Assembly: GCF_000235365.1 (NCBI RefSeq)
Contig: NC_016450.1
Span: 992,001 to 1,056,000 of the forward strand
Direction: 5' to 3'
DNA from: Eremothecium cymbalariae DBVPG#7215
Taxonomy: Eukaryota; Ascomycota; Saccharomycetes; Saccharomycetales; Saccharomycetaceae
Length of the DNA stretch: 64,000 nt
Each line of letters opens with the position of its first letter. The first letter of the stretch is position 1. The position numbers were made by a program, and so were the translations under genes. A model generated the notes under the pieces. That model saw only the letters and a program-made list of their open reading frames with translations, searched no databases and was not told where the DNA came from. This document shows positions 28,711-37,383 of the stretch, piece by piece.

Positions 28711-29565
28711 CAATACAACATTTTGTAACATATTTGGCCACCAGTTTTGTGTATATATATAGTATTTTTTATAACCGTAATAGTTCATTTAACGATATGG
28801 CGTAGTTACCAGGAATGCCATACTGATTTGAAAACTTCAGATATAGTTGAGGAGTGCGAAACCAATGGCTGCCATGGCTAAAGTGTTTTCATACCTCCTA
28901 TGCCTCCAGAATAGAACAAAAATTGTGAGTATTTTACTTTTAGATGCCTGAGAACAAAGTGGCAAAAAGCGTTTCTCCGATTCAAACTAATAGCTAGAGC
29001 GTCATTTTTGTATAAGCTGAAGTTAGAAAATCAGCTGGGACGAAATTGAACATAACAACTGCATAAAGGATATGGCTATCGGCTGGCATATCTGAGGAGG
29101 TTGAAATAAGAAGGCCAACTCAATTTACGTAATACTCTATGTTATATAAAATGACAAGCTGTGAAATTAACTAACTGCAACAGCCTCATTTTTAGGGACT
29201 GATCAAGGATATGATAGAGGCGATGCAACAATTATATAGGTAGAGATTATAGGAGCTTTCTGTTTTCATTTCTAACTGTATAGATATTCTGACATATTTC
29301 CAATTTAGAAATGTTCTAAGGGTATATATATTACTTGTTCTTCAAATATTCGTTATGGATAATTATAATATTTTCAAGTGGAGAAACGTTTGAATCAGTA
29401 ATTGGAATTTCTCTGGTTGTTGCACTCAAAAAATAATGTGTATGTTTGGGGTACGCTGTGAGCTTTCTATATTTTGACTGCGCTGTTTGTGGTTATAATA
29501 TTACAGTTTCTCCAAAGATCGTGATAACAATACAAATAAAAGTAAGATCACTCTGCGGCAATCAA
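28711..29565. other. Convergent spacer between the Zn2Cys6 gene and TUP1
   Basis: An 855-bp gene-free stretch between two 3' ends, far longer than other convergent spacers here (8-180 bp, apart from 250 bp at EGD1). It contains TA-rich sequence just after the regulator (28750-28765) and near 29320-29330. No coding frame or RNA gene is recognised; it could harbour an antisense transcript or a lost gene. Confidence 0.6.
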
Positions 29566-31506
29566 TTATTCCTTAACTTCTTTGACTTTACCTGCTGTTG
29601 AGGAGGAACTAGTCTTCTTAGTATACTTCCAAATTCTTGCTTTACAGTCACCACTACCAGTAGCGAATACGCCAATATCAGGGCCCAATGGAAATCCGTT
29701 TACAACAGCAACAGAGATAACAGAGTTGCGGTGTCCTTGCAACATTAACAATGGATTCCCAGAGGCAGTATCCCAAAACAAGACACCGCGATCTTTGGAA
29801 CCAGAAAGTATGTATTCGTCATCTTGCGTTGTTGCAACAGAAAGCACAAAATCTTTATGTCCTGTATAAGTAACTTCGCAGGTAGCGTGAGATTTCTGAC
29901 CGTTTAATCCACGTAAATCCCATAATTTTACCGATCTGTCCAAAGATCCACTGACCACACTTCGTCCGTCTCTAGTAAATACCACACTGTAAACGGAGTC
30001 CTTATGACCAGTGCTCAATTCGTTTTCGGAATCCAATCTTTCGACCAGAAATCCAGTTTCCGAGTCCCAAACGCGAACAGTGCGGTCTAAGGACCCTGCA
30101 GCAATATATTTTCCATCTCCTGGAGATACAGCGACGGTGGTGACACCATCTTCAATGGATAGAGTCAAAGAACATTGACCAGTTCTGAGATCCCATATTC
30201 TAACCGTCCTGTCACCAGAGCCAGATACCAACTTATCACCGGCAGGGAAATAATCTAAAGAGTAGATATCCTGTTCATGCCCTTGTAGAGTCATCAAGAT
30301 CTTCTTACTTGATAAGTCCCAGATACGAATCAATTTGTCCTCCGCACCAGTAGCTAAGTATTTTCCATCTGGGGAGAAGCAAACGGAACGAATATACAAG
30401 TCAGAGGAAGAGCCTGGTTGAATAGTAGCAGAACTTTCGTCACCCTTTTCGGTTGCACCATTACCAGCAACCACACTAGAAGACTCGTTGTTGATTCCAC
30501 TCACAGAATCATCAGAAAGTCTGGCTACCAATTCACCCGTCGAGACCTTGTAGACTTGAGTAGTTTTGTTACAGCCAGTAGCCAAGTACTCACCATCATT
30601 GCTAAACCTAACACAGCAAACGACACTGGAATGGTCTAAAGAATGGTGCAGATCAACATCGAGATCACGTGGTAAAGCCGGGTTGTATAACACGTAGTAC
30701 TCTGGTGTTTGCCTCTTCAAATGAGCGGGAACGAGCTGAGAATCCAAGTCTACCAGAAAACTTGGAATGGGCTTAGAATGAACTGACCTTTGATCGTAAG
30801 GAACTAAGTAGTGATCATTTGATGGGTCCTGATGCGGAACCACAGAGGAGGGGGCCTGTTCTTGCTGCTGTTGTGCATCCACAGTTACGGCAGTCGGCTG
30901 ACCAGGCTGCAATGACACTGCAGCATGGGGTTGTGGTAAGTGCTGATGGGCACCCATAGGAGCCATTGGAGCAGAACCTAACGACTGTGGGGGCAGCCCA
31001 CTACCTGGAACAGCATGGTGGTGTTGTGGAGATGAAATGGTGTTCGACTTGGGTAAAACGTTAGAGCCAGCGACACCCCCCCCAATAGAAGGTAGCGTGT
31101 TGGATGCAGTAGCTCCAGTCGTGCCGACTACCGCAGGAGCTGGAGAAGCAGCGGCTGCTGCCGCGGCAGCAGCAGCAGCAGCCGCAGCAGCAGGTTGTGG
31201 AATTGGAACAGAGGAACCTTGTGCATATTGCGTCAACTGACGGTCCCGCTGCTCTAATTCCAGCTTCAGACGATTAATCTCTTCTTCATAAGCATCCTTC
31301 ATTTTCCGATGAGTTAGCTCCAACTCATACACAGTATTCCGAATTTGTTGCATTTCAGCCAATTGCTGGCTAATCTTAAAATCATAGTCCTTCTGATTCT
31401 GTAGACGATAAGTGGTTGCTTCTTGCGACACATTATTAAACTCCTGTCGAATAGCCTCCAAAAGTTCATTAACCTTGGCTTGCGACGCTGTCACCGAACT
31501 TGACAT
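29566..31506 (-). CDS. TUP1: TUP1, general transcriptional corepressor
   Basis: A 646-residue orthologue of S. cerevisiae Tup1 (YCR084C, 713 residues). The N-terminal coiled coil (about 1-90) tetramerises and binds Cyc8/Ssn6. A low-complexity segment follows with a run of about 15 alanines (near 105-120) and Pro/Gln/His-rich sequence. The C-terminal part (about 280-640) is a WD40 propeller with repeated GHxxxVxSV and ATGSGDxxxRIW units. Tup1-Cyc8 is recruited by DNA-binding repressors for glucose, mating, DNA-damage and hypoxia genes; one route of repression is through the Mediator kinase module, two of whose genes lie in this window. The ATG at 31506 is the first. CSM1 is divergent across 387 bp. 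Confidence 0.97.
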   Translation of the reverse strand: MSSSVTASQAKVNELLEAIRQEFNNVSQEATTYRLQNQKDYDFKISQQLAEMQQIRNTVYELELTHRKMKDAYEEEINRLKLELEQRDRQLTQYAQGSSVPIPQPAAAAAAAAAAAAAAASPAPAVVGTTGATASNTLPSIGGGVAGSNVLPKSNTISSPQHHHAVPGSGLPPQSLGSAPMAPMGAHQHLPQPHAAVSLQPGQPTAVTVDAQQQQEQAPSSVVPHQDPSNDHYLVPYDQRSVHSKPIPSFLVDLDSQLVPAHLKRQTPEYYVLYNPALPRDLDVDLHHSLDHSSVVCCVRFSNDGEYLATGCNKTTQVYKVSTGELVARLSDDSVSGINNESSSVVAGNGATEKGDESSATIQPGSSSDLYIRSVCFSPDGKYLATGAEDKLIRIWDLSSKKILMTLQGHEQDIYSLDYFPAGDKLVSGSGDRTVRIWDLRTGQCSLTLSIEDGVTTVAVSPGDGKYIAAGSLDRTVRVWDSETGFLVERLDSENELSTGHKDSVYSVVFTRDGRSVVSGSLDRSVKLWDLRGLNGQKSHATCEVTYTGHKDFVLSVATTQDDEYILSGSKDRGVLFWDTASGNPLLMLQGHRNSVISVAVVNGFPLGPDIGVFATGSGDCKARIWKYTKKTSSSSTAGKVKEVKE

Positions 31507-31893
31507 CTTCTGCTCTTTTGTGGCCTAATTGCTAATCCTTGTCTACTTGTTAAGTTGAATACAGAGATCTATTGTATAAAACTGAAAATTGCTCCTTTAT
31601 TGCGAGTCTCAACCTCCTTCCAAAAAGTCAATGTTCCAAGTTAAGATATCTTCCTGTTACCGGCTGTCTCCTTATCTCTTCTTTCGTCAAGATAAACACT
31701 GCCTTAGCACCAAACTTTGCTCTATCGAATCCTATCAAAGAATGCTTTGCCAGTTTGCCTTGTTAAGTTCTTATTTGCATTAGTTTGTCCTGAAATGGAG
31801 CAAATCTTGGATCTTATATTTGAACCGGGTAATGGTTAGTTTGATCGGGCCCTTCACGTCAAGCTGTAAGAACGGACAGGTGATGAGCAGAAG
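31507..31893. promoter_or_regulatory. Divergent TUP1/CSM1 promoter
   Basis: A 387-bp bidirectional spacer. I see no strong recognised site; small frames in it do not resemble known proteins. Confidence 0.55.
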
Positions 31894-32511
31894 ATGGCAT
31901 CGATGCAGGAGTCAGATATGCACGAGAAGGACATGGCGGAGCGTTTGGTGGCGATAGACGCAATGGATCCTTTGAGTAGGTATAAGCATGCGGTGCAGCA
32001 AAGGTTGGATAATGCGGAGCTTGCGGTGAGCAAGGTGGTATACGAAAACACGTTGTTGAGCCAGCAGTTGAGTACGAAAGATCAAGAAATTAAGAGGTTG
32101 AGGGAGCAGGTGCTGGAGTTAGAGGAGGATGGGAGACAGATTGATGAAAAGAGGCGGCAGTTGCAGGAAGAGGCGGATATTCTTAAGGATTTGTTTGAAC
32201 ATTTGTGTGGGGTACGCGTGCACAAGTCGTATGAGGATGAGACTGGGTTGTGGTTTGATACGTCGCAAGGGAGTAAGAATGGAGTAATGGATTATAAGTT
32301 GGGTTTTGTGAAAAATTCAGAGACATTGGATACAGAAGTTGTCTACATTCCGTTGTTGAAACGCCGAAGCGTATCAGAATTAAAGCACTTGCAAGCACAG
32401 TTGCCCGGTTATATGTTTGATACATTGAGTTTTCCTTTGAAGTCCTTGAGTCAATTTTATAATAAGGTATCGAAGTGTCTAAATAAGGGTTCCAGTGCAG
32501 TGGCTACGTAA
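31894..32511 (+). CDS. CSM1: CSM1, monopolin subunit
   Basis: A 205-residue protein clearly matching S. cerevisiae Csm1 (YCR086W, 190 residues). Csm1 pairs with Lrs4 as monopolin, clamps sister kinetochores in meiosis I and organises rDNA with Tof2/cohibin. The N-terminal coiled coil covers about 45-110, and the globular domain (about 115-200) has the hallmark RVHKSYEDETGLWFD and MDYKLGFVKN segments and a C-terminal FYNKVSKCLNK helix. S. cerevisiae Csm1 begins at the position of Met24 here (31963, MDPLSRYK). The upstream ATG at 31894 has a favourable A at -3, so a 23-residue extension is possible; either start may be used. Confidence 0.94.
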   Translation: MASMQESDMHEKDMAERLVAIDAMDPLSRYKHAVQQRLDNAELAVSKVVYENTLLSQQLSTKDQEIKRLREQVLELEEDGRQIDEKRRQLQEEADILKDLFEHLCGVRVHKSYEDETGLWFDTSQGSKNGVMDYKLGFVKNSETLDTEVVYIPLLKRRSVSELKHLQAQLPGYMFDTLSFPLKSLSQFYNKVSKCLNKGSSAVAT

Positions 32512-32579
32512 AATGCATACATCTATATATACAACTGGCACAATATTTTGGCGGTTTAGGGCAGTGTGCTTCTCAGCTT

Positions 32580-33020
32580 TTAATTTTTCAATACAATATG
32601 GCCATCTTTGGTCACTTCAAGTTTTTTTAATAGTTCCTTTTTGTCATCCTTGTTTTTCAATGTCTTCATAATCTTGTACAAAGATTGTCCTGGTGTTAAT
32701 TCGAACTTGCTACCAGCAGAGATTTTGGTCTTCTTTTCTTTTACCTTTACCTCCACCGGTTTGTGTTTAACGACATCGCTCACTTCGACTGGCTTCTGTT
32801 TACCTGCCTTCTTGCCCTTGCCCTTGCCCTTATATAATCCCTTTTGATACTTTTCATCCTCTGTTATACATTGTGTATGCATCTTATAGCCAACTCCGTC
32901 CTCAAATGTGGTATTACAATCGATACATGTGTAGTAGGCTTCTCGACAACGATTGTAGTGCTTTTCAGTGCCCTTTTTTGGTACAGTAGCATTACAAACT
33001 TCGCAATTAAAAGTAACCAT
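32580..33020 (-). CDS. LUG1: LUG1 (YCR087C-A), LYAR-type zinc-finger nucleolar protein
   Basis: A 146-residue protein matching S. cerevisiae YCR087C-A (153 residues). Two N-terminal zinc-binding units are visible: C6, C9, H21, C25 and C32, C35, H48, C51, with the MVTFNCEVC start and the YYTCIDC linker typical of the LYAR family. A Lys-rich basic stretch (about 65-110) follows, then a conserved C-terminal SLYKIMKTLKNKDDK segment. The yeast protein is nucleolar. A PAC-like element (33101-33110) in the divergent promoter is consistent with ribosome-biogenesis control. It converges with CSM1 with only 68 bp between stops. Confidence 0.92.
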   Translation of the reverse strand: MVTFNCEVCNATVPKKGTEKHYNRCREAYYTCIDCNTTFEDGVGYKMHTQCITEDEKYQKGLYKGKGKGKKAGKQKPVEVSDVVKHKPVEVKVKEKKTKISAGSKFELTPGQSLYKIMKTLKNKDDKKELLKKLEVTKDGHIVLKN

Positions 33021-33421
33021 TTTTTCTAAGCAGATGGGTGGATATTAAACTATCTTTCTGCTACAAATGTTCAGACATTATAAATTAAATAATTGTTATC
33101 AGCTCATCTCATCTTGAAATATTTGCAGGTTGGAGAAAAGCGGTTTTTCAAAAAGCAATAATCCAGGACAGGTTTTAGAAATTTGATTATAAAATCTGAC
33201 AGTATAAATCATGTTTTACGGGTTGAAACTTCTTAATAGATTCTAAAAAGGGGTTTTATTGACATGCTACTTCTTTACCATTGGAACCAAGTTTGCCACT
33301 AAGTTACCAAGGTTTTAGCCAACCATTAGAGTCAGCAATACTGCATAAAGGTGATATAACACTCTAAAAGATTAGATTCAAAGCAATTGTCAACGGTAGA
33401 GACTGTTAATTGATATTGTAA
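33021..33421. promoter_or_regulatory. Divergent LUG1/ABP1 promoter with PAC-like site
   Basis: A 401-bp bidirectional spacer. AGCTCATCTC at 33101-33110 is one mismatch from the reverse complement of the PAC element (AGCTCATCGC), about 85 bp upstream of LUG1. No other site is confidently recognised. Confidence 0.55.
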
Positions 33422-34996
33422 ATGGCATTGGAACCAGTTGATGTTACTACCTACTCTGCGGAGATTGAAGATGCTTATTTAAAGGTTGTAAAGGGAGCTG
33501 ATCCGGAAACTAGGTGGTTAATATTGTCTCCAGCTGAAAAGAAGCAATATGCTCCACAGTATACTGGTTCAAAATTCAGTGACTTTCTAGCCGGCTTCGA
33601 TGACGATAAAGTGCAGTATGGTATGGCACGTGTATCTCCACCTGGCTCAGATGTAGAGAAGTTGCTTTTGGTTGGTTGGTGTCCCGATTCTGCTCCTTTG
33701 AAAACCAGGGCGTCATTTGCTTCGAACTTTGGCACCATAGCCAATCAGGTGTTAAGGGGCTATCATGTACAGGTCACAGCTCGAGATGAAGATGATTTGA
33801 GTGAACGTGAGTTATTGTTGAAGATCAGTAACGCAGCTGGTGCACGATACTCAATTCAGCAGAAAGAGGTTGACAGAGATCCATTGCCAACAAAGACCAC
33901 GTCAGCTCCTAAACCACAGCCTGCGGCTTTTCCTAAACCTGGGACTGCAGCAAAGAATGTTGAAATGGAGAAAAAAGTTGAGCCAACAAAACCTTCAACC
34001 GCCTTTTCCTCAGTTCCAGTTCAGAAAGTCGATAAGGATGAGGATAACGATTGGCATGAACCAGAAATTCGAGAACGTGATTTTAACGAGGAGCCACTGA
34101 AACCAAATAAGTCTACATGGAAGCCAATTGGCAAAGTTGATTTGCAAGCTGTTATTTCTGAGGAAAAGGCTAAGCCAGACCCGAGGTTGGTCAGTTCGGT
34201 GTCTCTAGAATCTTCTAAAAAGATCAATGCTTCTGATGATATTGCAAACCTGAAGACTGAATCCAAGCAGAAGCGTGAATCTGAATACAACCAGATTTTA
34301 GGAACGAAGTCTTCAATGAAGACAGAACAGCTAGAGGCTTCTAGTAAAGGTACGACTTCTCCTCAGAAAGAGGTGGATAATTCAGATCCAGTATCAGTTG
34401 ATAATCAAGAATCTGTTAGCAACCTAAGAGGAAAGTTGGAAAGTATATCCGTAGATAACGAACCTGTGATTATCAAACCAAACAAATATACTTCCTCTAC
34501 AGTATCAGAACCTGTAGCTGCTGCACCAAGGGGCTATAAAAAAGTTGGTAGGCCCTTACCAGGGTTGCATCAAAACATTGACGAGCAGGAGAAAGAAGAA
34601 GAAGAAGATGGTGATGACAAGAAGCAAGAAGAGGAATCACAGCCTCCCGCACCTCCATTGGCCCCAAGACCTGTGCCACAAATACCACAGTCTGTGGAGT
34701 CTGTCGAAGAATCAGAATCAGATGAAGAAACAGAAGAAGAGGCTTCAGAGCCTGTGAGAGCTTCGTCGCAACAACCACCTCCACCTCCTGTAAGAAGAGT
34801 TGCTGAACAAGTTCGCGAGCCATCTGCAATTGCAGAATATGATTATGAAGCGGGCGAGGACAATGAGTTAACCTTCAAAGAAGGCGATAGAATTATTGAT
34901 ATAGAATTTGTCGACGACGACTGGTGGTTAGGTGTGTTGAAAAATACAGGCGAAAAAGGCTTGTTCCCAAGCAATTACGTCAAATTACAGCAATAA
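33422..34996 (+). CDS. ABP1: ABP1, actin-binding protein of cortical patches
   Basis: A 524-residue orthologue of S. cerevisiae Abp1 (YCR088W, 592). An ADF-homology domain (about 1-140, with VSPPGSDVEKLLLVGWCPDSAPLKTRASFASN split around its core) binds F-actin. An acidic DNDWHEPEIRERDF motif near 208-222 matches the first Arp2/3-activating motif. A Pro/Glu-rich middle follows, and a C-terminal SH3 domain (about 466-524, ALYDY-like AEYDYEAGEDNELTF, then DDDWWLG and GLFPSNYV) binds Ark1/Prk1 kinases and other patch proteins. The second acidic Trp motif of S. cerevisiae Abp1 is not apparent: the equivalent EEEEDGDDKK stretch has no Trp. The start is the first ATG. Confidence 0.96.
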   Translation: MALEPVDVTTYSAEIEDAYLKVVKGADPETRWLILSPAEKKQYAPQYTGSKFSDFLAGFDDDKVQYGMARVSPPGSDVEKLLLVGWCPDSAPLKTRASFASNFGTIANQVLRGYHVQVTARDEDDLSERELLLKISNAAGARYSIQQKEVDRDPLPTKTTSAPKPQPAAFPKPGTAAKNVEMEKKVEPTKPSTAFSSVPVQKVDKDEDNDWHEPEIRERDFNEEPLKPNKSTWKPIGKVDLQAVISEEKAKPDPRLVSSVSLESSKKINASDDIANLKTESKQKRESEYNQILGTKSSMKTEQLEASSKGTTSPQKEVDNSDPVSVDNQESVSNLRGKLESISVDNEPVIIKPNKYTSSTVSEPVAAAPRGYKKVGRPLPGLHQNIDEQEKEEEEDGDDKKQEEESQPPAPPLAPRPVPQIPQSVESVEESESDEETEEEASEPVRASSQQPPPPPVRRVAEQVREPSAIAEYDYEAGEDNELTFKEGDRIIDIEFVDDDWWLGVLKNTGEKGLFPSNYVKLQQ

Positions 34997-35125
34997 CGCG
35001 CTCTTCATGTTACTAATGACTTCTTTTATATTGCATACTGTAGTGACAAATGTAAATTCGTATAGTGTTGAAGGTAATAATCTGTAAGTAATTAACCTAA
35101 ATATATTGGTTCAGCGTGCTCACTT

Positions 35126-35686
35126 TTACTTACCCTTAAATATATCTAACTTTAGATCAGTAATTGACACTTCTTCGCCTGCATCATCGTCATAGTCATA
35201 CCACTCATTTTCACCTTCATCAAACACACATTCCATTACTTTGCCAGATACCAATTCCACTGAAAACTTAGTGTCTGCTGCGATGTAACTTAAAACATCA
35301 CAGCCTCTACAATCCAATGCTAGCCAAACTGCACTATTTGAATCAAAGTTCTTAAGGCCTCGCTTTTTTCTAGCAGCTATAGACCTTTTTATCACATCAA
35401 CGTTAGACTCATTAGCTACATTATAAAGATCTTCTTCAGTTCTTTCAAGATTAATAGAACATTCCTTATTGCAGAATCTGCATTTCATTAGAAATGATGC
35501 TTCACCCCTACTTCCAGGCATTACATGCTTTTCAAACCTGTTGATCCTTACTGGAGAATCGTGTGTTTCCCTACAGCTTGTACAAACTATTTGAAAAGTA
35601 TACTCTGCAGGCTGTTGCTCATTGTCCGTAGGATAAAAGCACTTTATATTCTCTGATAATACAGCAGTCACAAATAAATAAAGCAT
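35126..35686 (-). CDS. YCR090C homologue, UPF0587/CXXC zinc-binding protein
   Basis: A 186-residue protein matching S. cerevisiae YCR090C (182 residues), of the UPF0587 (DUF866) family that includes the human CXXC-motif zinc-binding protein CZIB. Two CXXC pairs, C35/C38 and C69/C72, make the zinc site. The surrounding CRETHDSPVRINRFE and PGSRGEASFLMKCRFC segments and the terminal FDEGENEWYDYDDD motif are family hallmarks. Molecular function is not established. The start is the first ATG; it is divergent from PET494 and converges with ABP1 (129 bp). Confidence 0.9.
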   Translation of the reverse strand: MLYLFVTAVLSENIKCFYPTDNEQQPAEYTFQIVCTSCRETHDSPVRINRFEKHVMPGSRGEASFLMKCRFCNKECSINLERTEEDLYNVANESNVDVIKRSIAARKKRGLKNFDSNSAVWLALDCRGCDVLSYIAADTKFSVELVSGKVMECVFDEGENEWYDYDDDAGEEVSITDLKLDIFKGK

Positions 35687-35883
35687 AACTCTTCTGTTCT
35701 TTTGGATTTTATAAAACTATGGTTAGTGTATGAGCTTTATGGTTAAGGTACTCAACTCAAACTTCAAACTGAAAATTTTTGAAATGTTCTAAGCATGAAC
35801 ATACTAATCATAAACTAAACTACACCACTGAGAAAACTAAGCCTGAGAGTCCCCAGAAAAGGTATAGAGCTCCATCAGCTGTG

Positions 35884-37347
35884 ATGTTTTGTCAAAAAAA
35901 GTGTTGCTCTGGTGGAATTCGAAATATTGGCTCAATTTACTGGAGAAGACTATTTCACAGAAGCTCCGTACGGTGGGAATTAAAACGTCTCTCATCACAT
36001 CATAGACTTATAGGGAAAACTCTTTGGAGATATTTTAATGCGCCTGGTAATGTCCTGTTTGTGACTACTAATATGCTGACTTTAACTACGTTATACACAT
36101 ATTCAATATTTTCCAGTTATTCAAGGCGAAGTTATGTTCTAGATTCATTACAACATGGATTTCCAATTGAACGAGATGTTGGGATTAATGTAGGAACAGA
36201 AGAAATGATAAATGAAATGTTTGATAATGAGATTCGAGAGCCATCTAATGGTGAAGAAGAAGAGATTCCAAAAATAGATAATGAATATGGTTGTGCTGAA
36301 GAGGAGCCAGTATGCATAGACGAACATGAAATGCCAGATCCATGCCTTATATATACTGAACCTGAAGTTTCCGAGCATATGGAACCTGTGACGCCACACT
36401 CACGTTTTGCCAAGATGTCACTGTTTTATCTATTTTATTCATATCATCTTTTCAAGGATATTCGAAGGCAAGTGGATGGTAGCAAGTCAACTCCTGCAGA
36501 GCAGAACGATAGCTATTGGCACGAACAAAATTTACAGAACAGGTCTGAAGATGTTTATAATTCGGCAAATAAGTCCAGTCATGCAGAAGATTATATCGAG
36601 AACGATTCACCCTTGCAGTTCTACGATATATGGTTAACCGAATTTAAGCAGTCGTTCAAAAATTTAAGCAAATCACGACAATTCCATCTGCTTATTTCAA
36701 AAGATTTTCCTAATGAGTTGTCAAGTTTCTTTAGAACATTAGATGCAAATCCCATGAACAGTTTTGCAGATTTTTTTCAAATATATCAGTCGAGCACAAG
36801 TATCGAGGATAAGATACTGTTATCCTCATGGTTTTTTGATTACGGTCATCACCTTAGCAAATCAAACTGTGTCAATACAGAAAAGCTGTATTGTACTCTA
36901 TTTGACAAGAACTTTAACGATGAAGACTTCGAAAAGTATGCATCCATTATATTCAGACCTGATGATCCCCATAGAAAACTTTTCTTCGGGAGTAAACCGT
37001 ATTTTGGCCTCCAGACAGCATCCTTGGAGTCCATACTCCAAGTTCTTAAAACTGCTTTGAAAAGTAATGATCCACATAAGAATGACTATATCATTAAGTT
37101 AATGTCACTGTTGAGAAAACACTGTTATTATAATGTCAGTTCGAATTCAGTAAGGATCCTTTTACCCAATTCAGCACATGAAGAGAAAATCAGCATGTCT
37201 CTTTGTGAACAGCGCCGGAAAGAGTCCTACCAATATATAGCAAAAGATCCAACAGCATTGAGACTTTTATCCCATATTACCAAGGGGGGAATGAGACAAA
37301 GTCAGAGAGATGAAGATGGTGAGAAAATGTCAATAACAAAAAATTAA
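35884..37347 (+). CDS. PET494: PET494, mitochondrial COX3 translational activator
   Basis: A 487-residue protein assigned to S. cerevisiae Pet494 (YNR045W, 489 residues), which with Pet54 and Pet122 promotes translation of COX3 mRNA at the inner membrane. The best-conserved part is the KTLWRYFNAPGNVLFVTTN segment (about residues 44-62), followed by one hydrophobic helix; the rest diverges quickly, as is usual for these activators. Residues 1-36 are Arg/Lys/Cys-rich without acidic residues, a plausible presequence. The open frame starts at 35779, but that codon is TTG. The first ATG, 35884, gives the expected length. Only 36 bp separate its stop from that of SUV3. Confidence 0.82.
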   Translation: MFCQKKCCSGGIRNIGSIYWRRLFHRSSVRWELKRLSSHHRLIGKTLWRYFNAPGNVLFVTTNMLTLTTLYTYSIFSSYSRRSYVLDSLQHGFPIERDVGINVGTEEMINEMFDNEIREPSNGEEEEIPKIDNEYGCAEEEPVCIDEHEMPDPCLIYTEPEVSEHMEPVTPHSRFAKMSLFYLFYSYHLFKDIRRQVDGSKSTPAEQNDSYWHEQNLQNRSEDVYNSANKSSHAEDYIENDSPLQFYDIWLTEFKQSFKNLSKSRQFHLLISKDFPNELSSFFRTLDANPMNSFADFFQIYQSSTSIEDKILLSSWFFDYGHHLSKSNCVNTEKLYCTLFDKNFNDEDFEKYASIIFRPDDPHRKLFFGSKPYFGLQTASLESILQVLKTALKSNDPHKNDYIIKLMSLLRKHCYYNVSSNSVRILLPNSAHEEKISMSLCEQRRKESYQYIAKDPTALRLLSHITKGGMRQSQRDEDGEKMSITKN

Positions 37348-37369
37348 TATGGTTAATAGAAATTTTATT

Positions 37370-37377
37370 TATATACA
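37370..37377 (-). promoter_or_regulatory. Puf3-type motif in SUV3 3' UTR
   Basis: TGTATATA on the minus strand, 6 nt after the SUV3 stop codon, within the 36-bp convergent spacer shared with PET494. It fits the TGTANATA consensus on a mitochondrial-protein mRNA. Confidence 0.5.
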
Positions 37378-37383
37378 AGATAA

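Noticed and set aside
35779..35883. N-terminal 35-residue extension of PET494
   Set aside because: The first codon is TTG; the ATG at 35884 yields a typical presequence and the family length.
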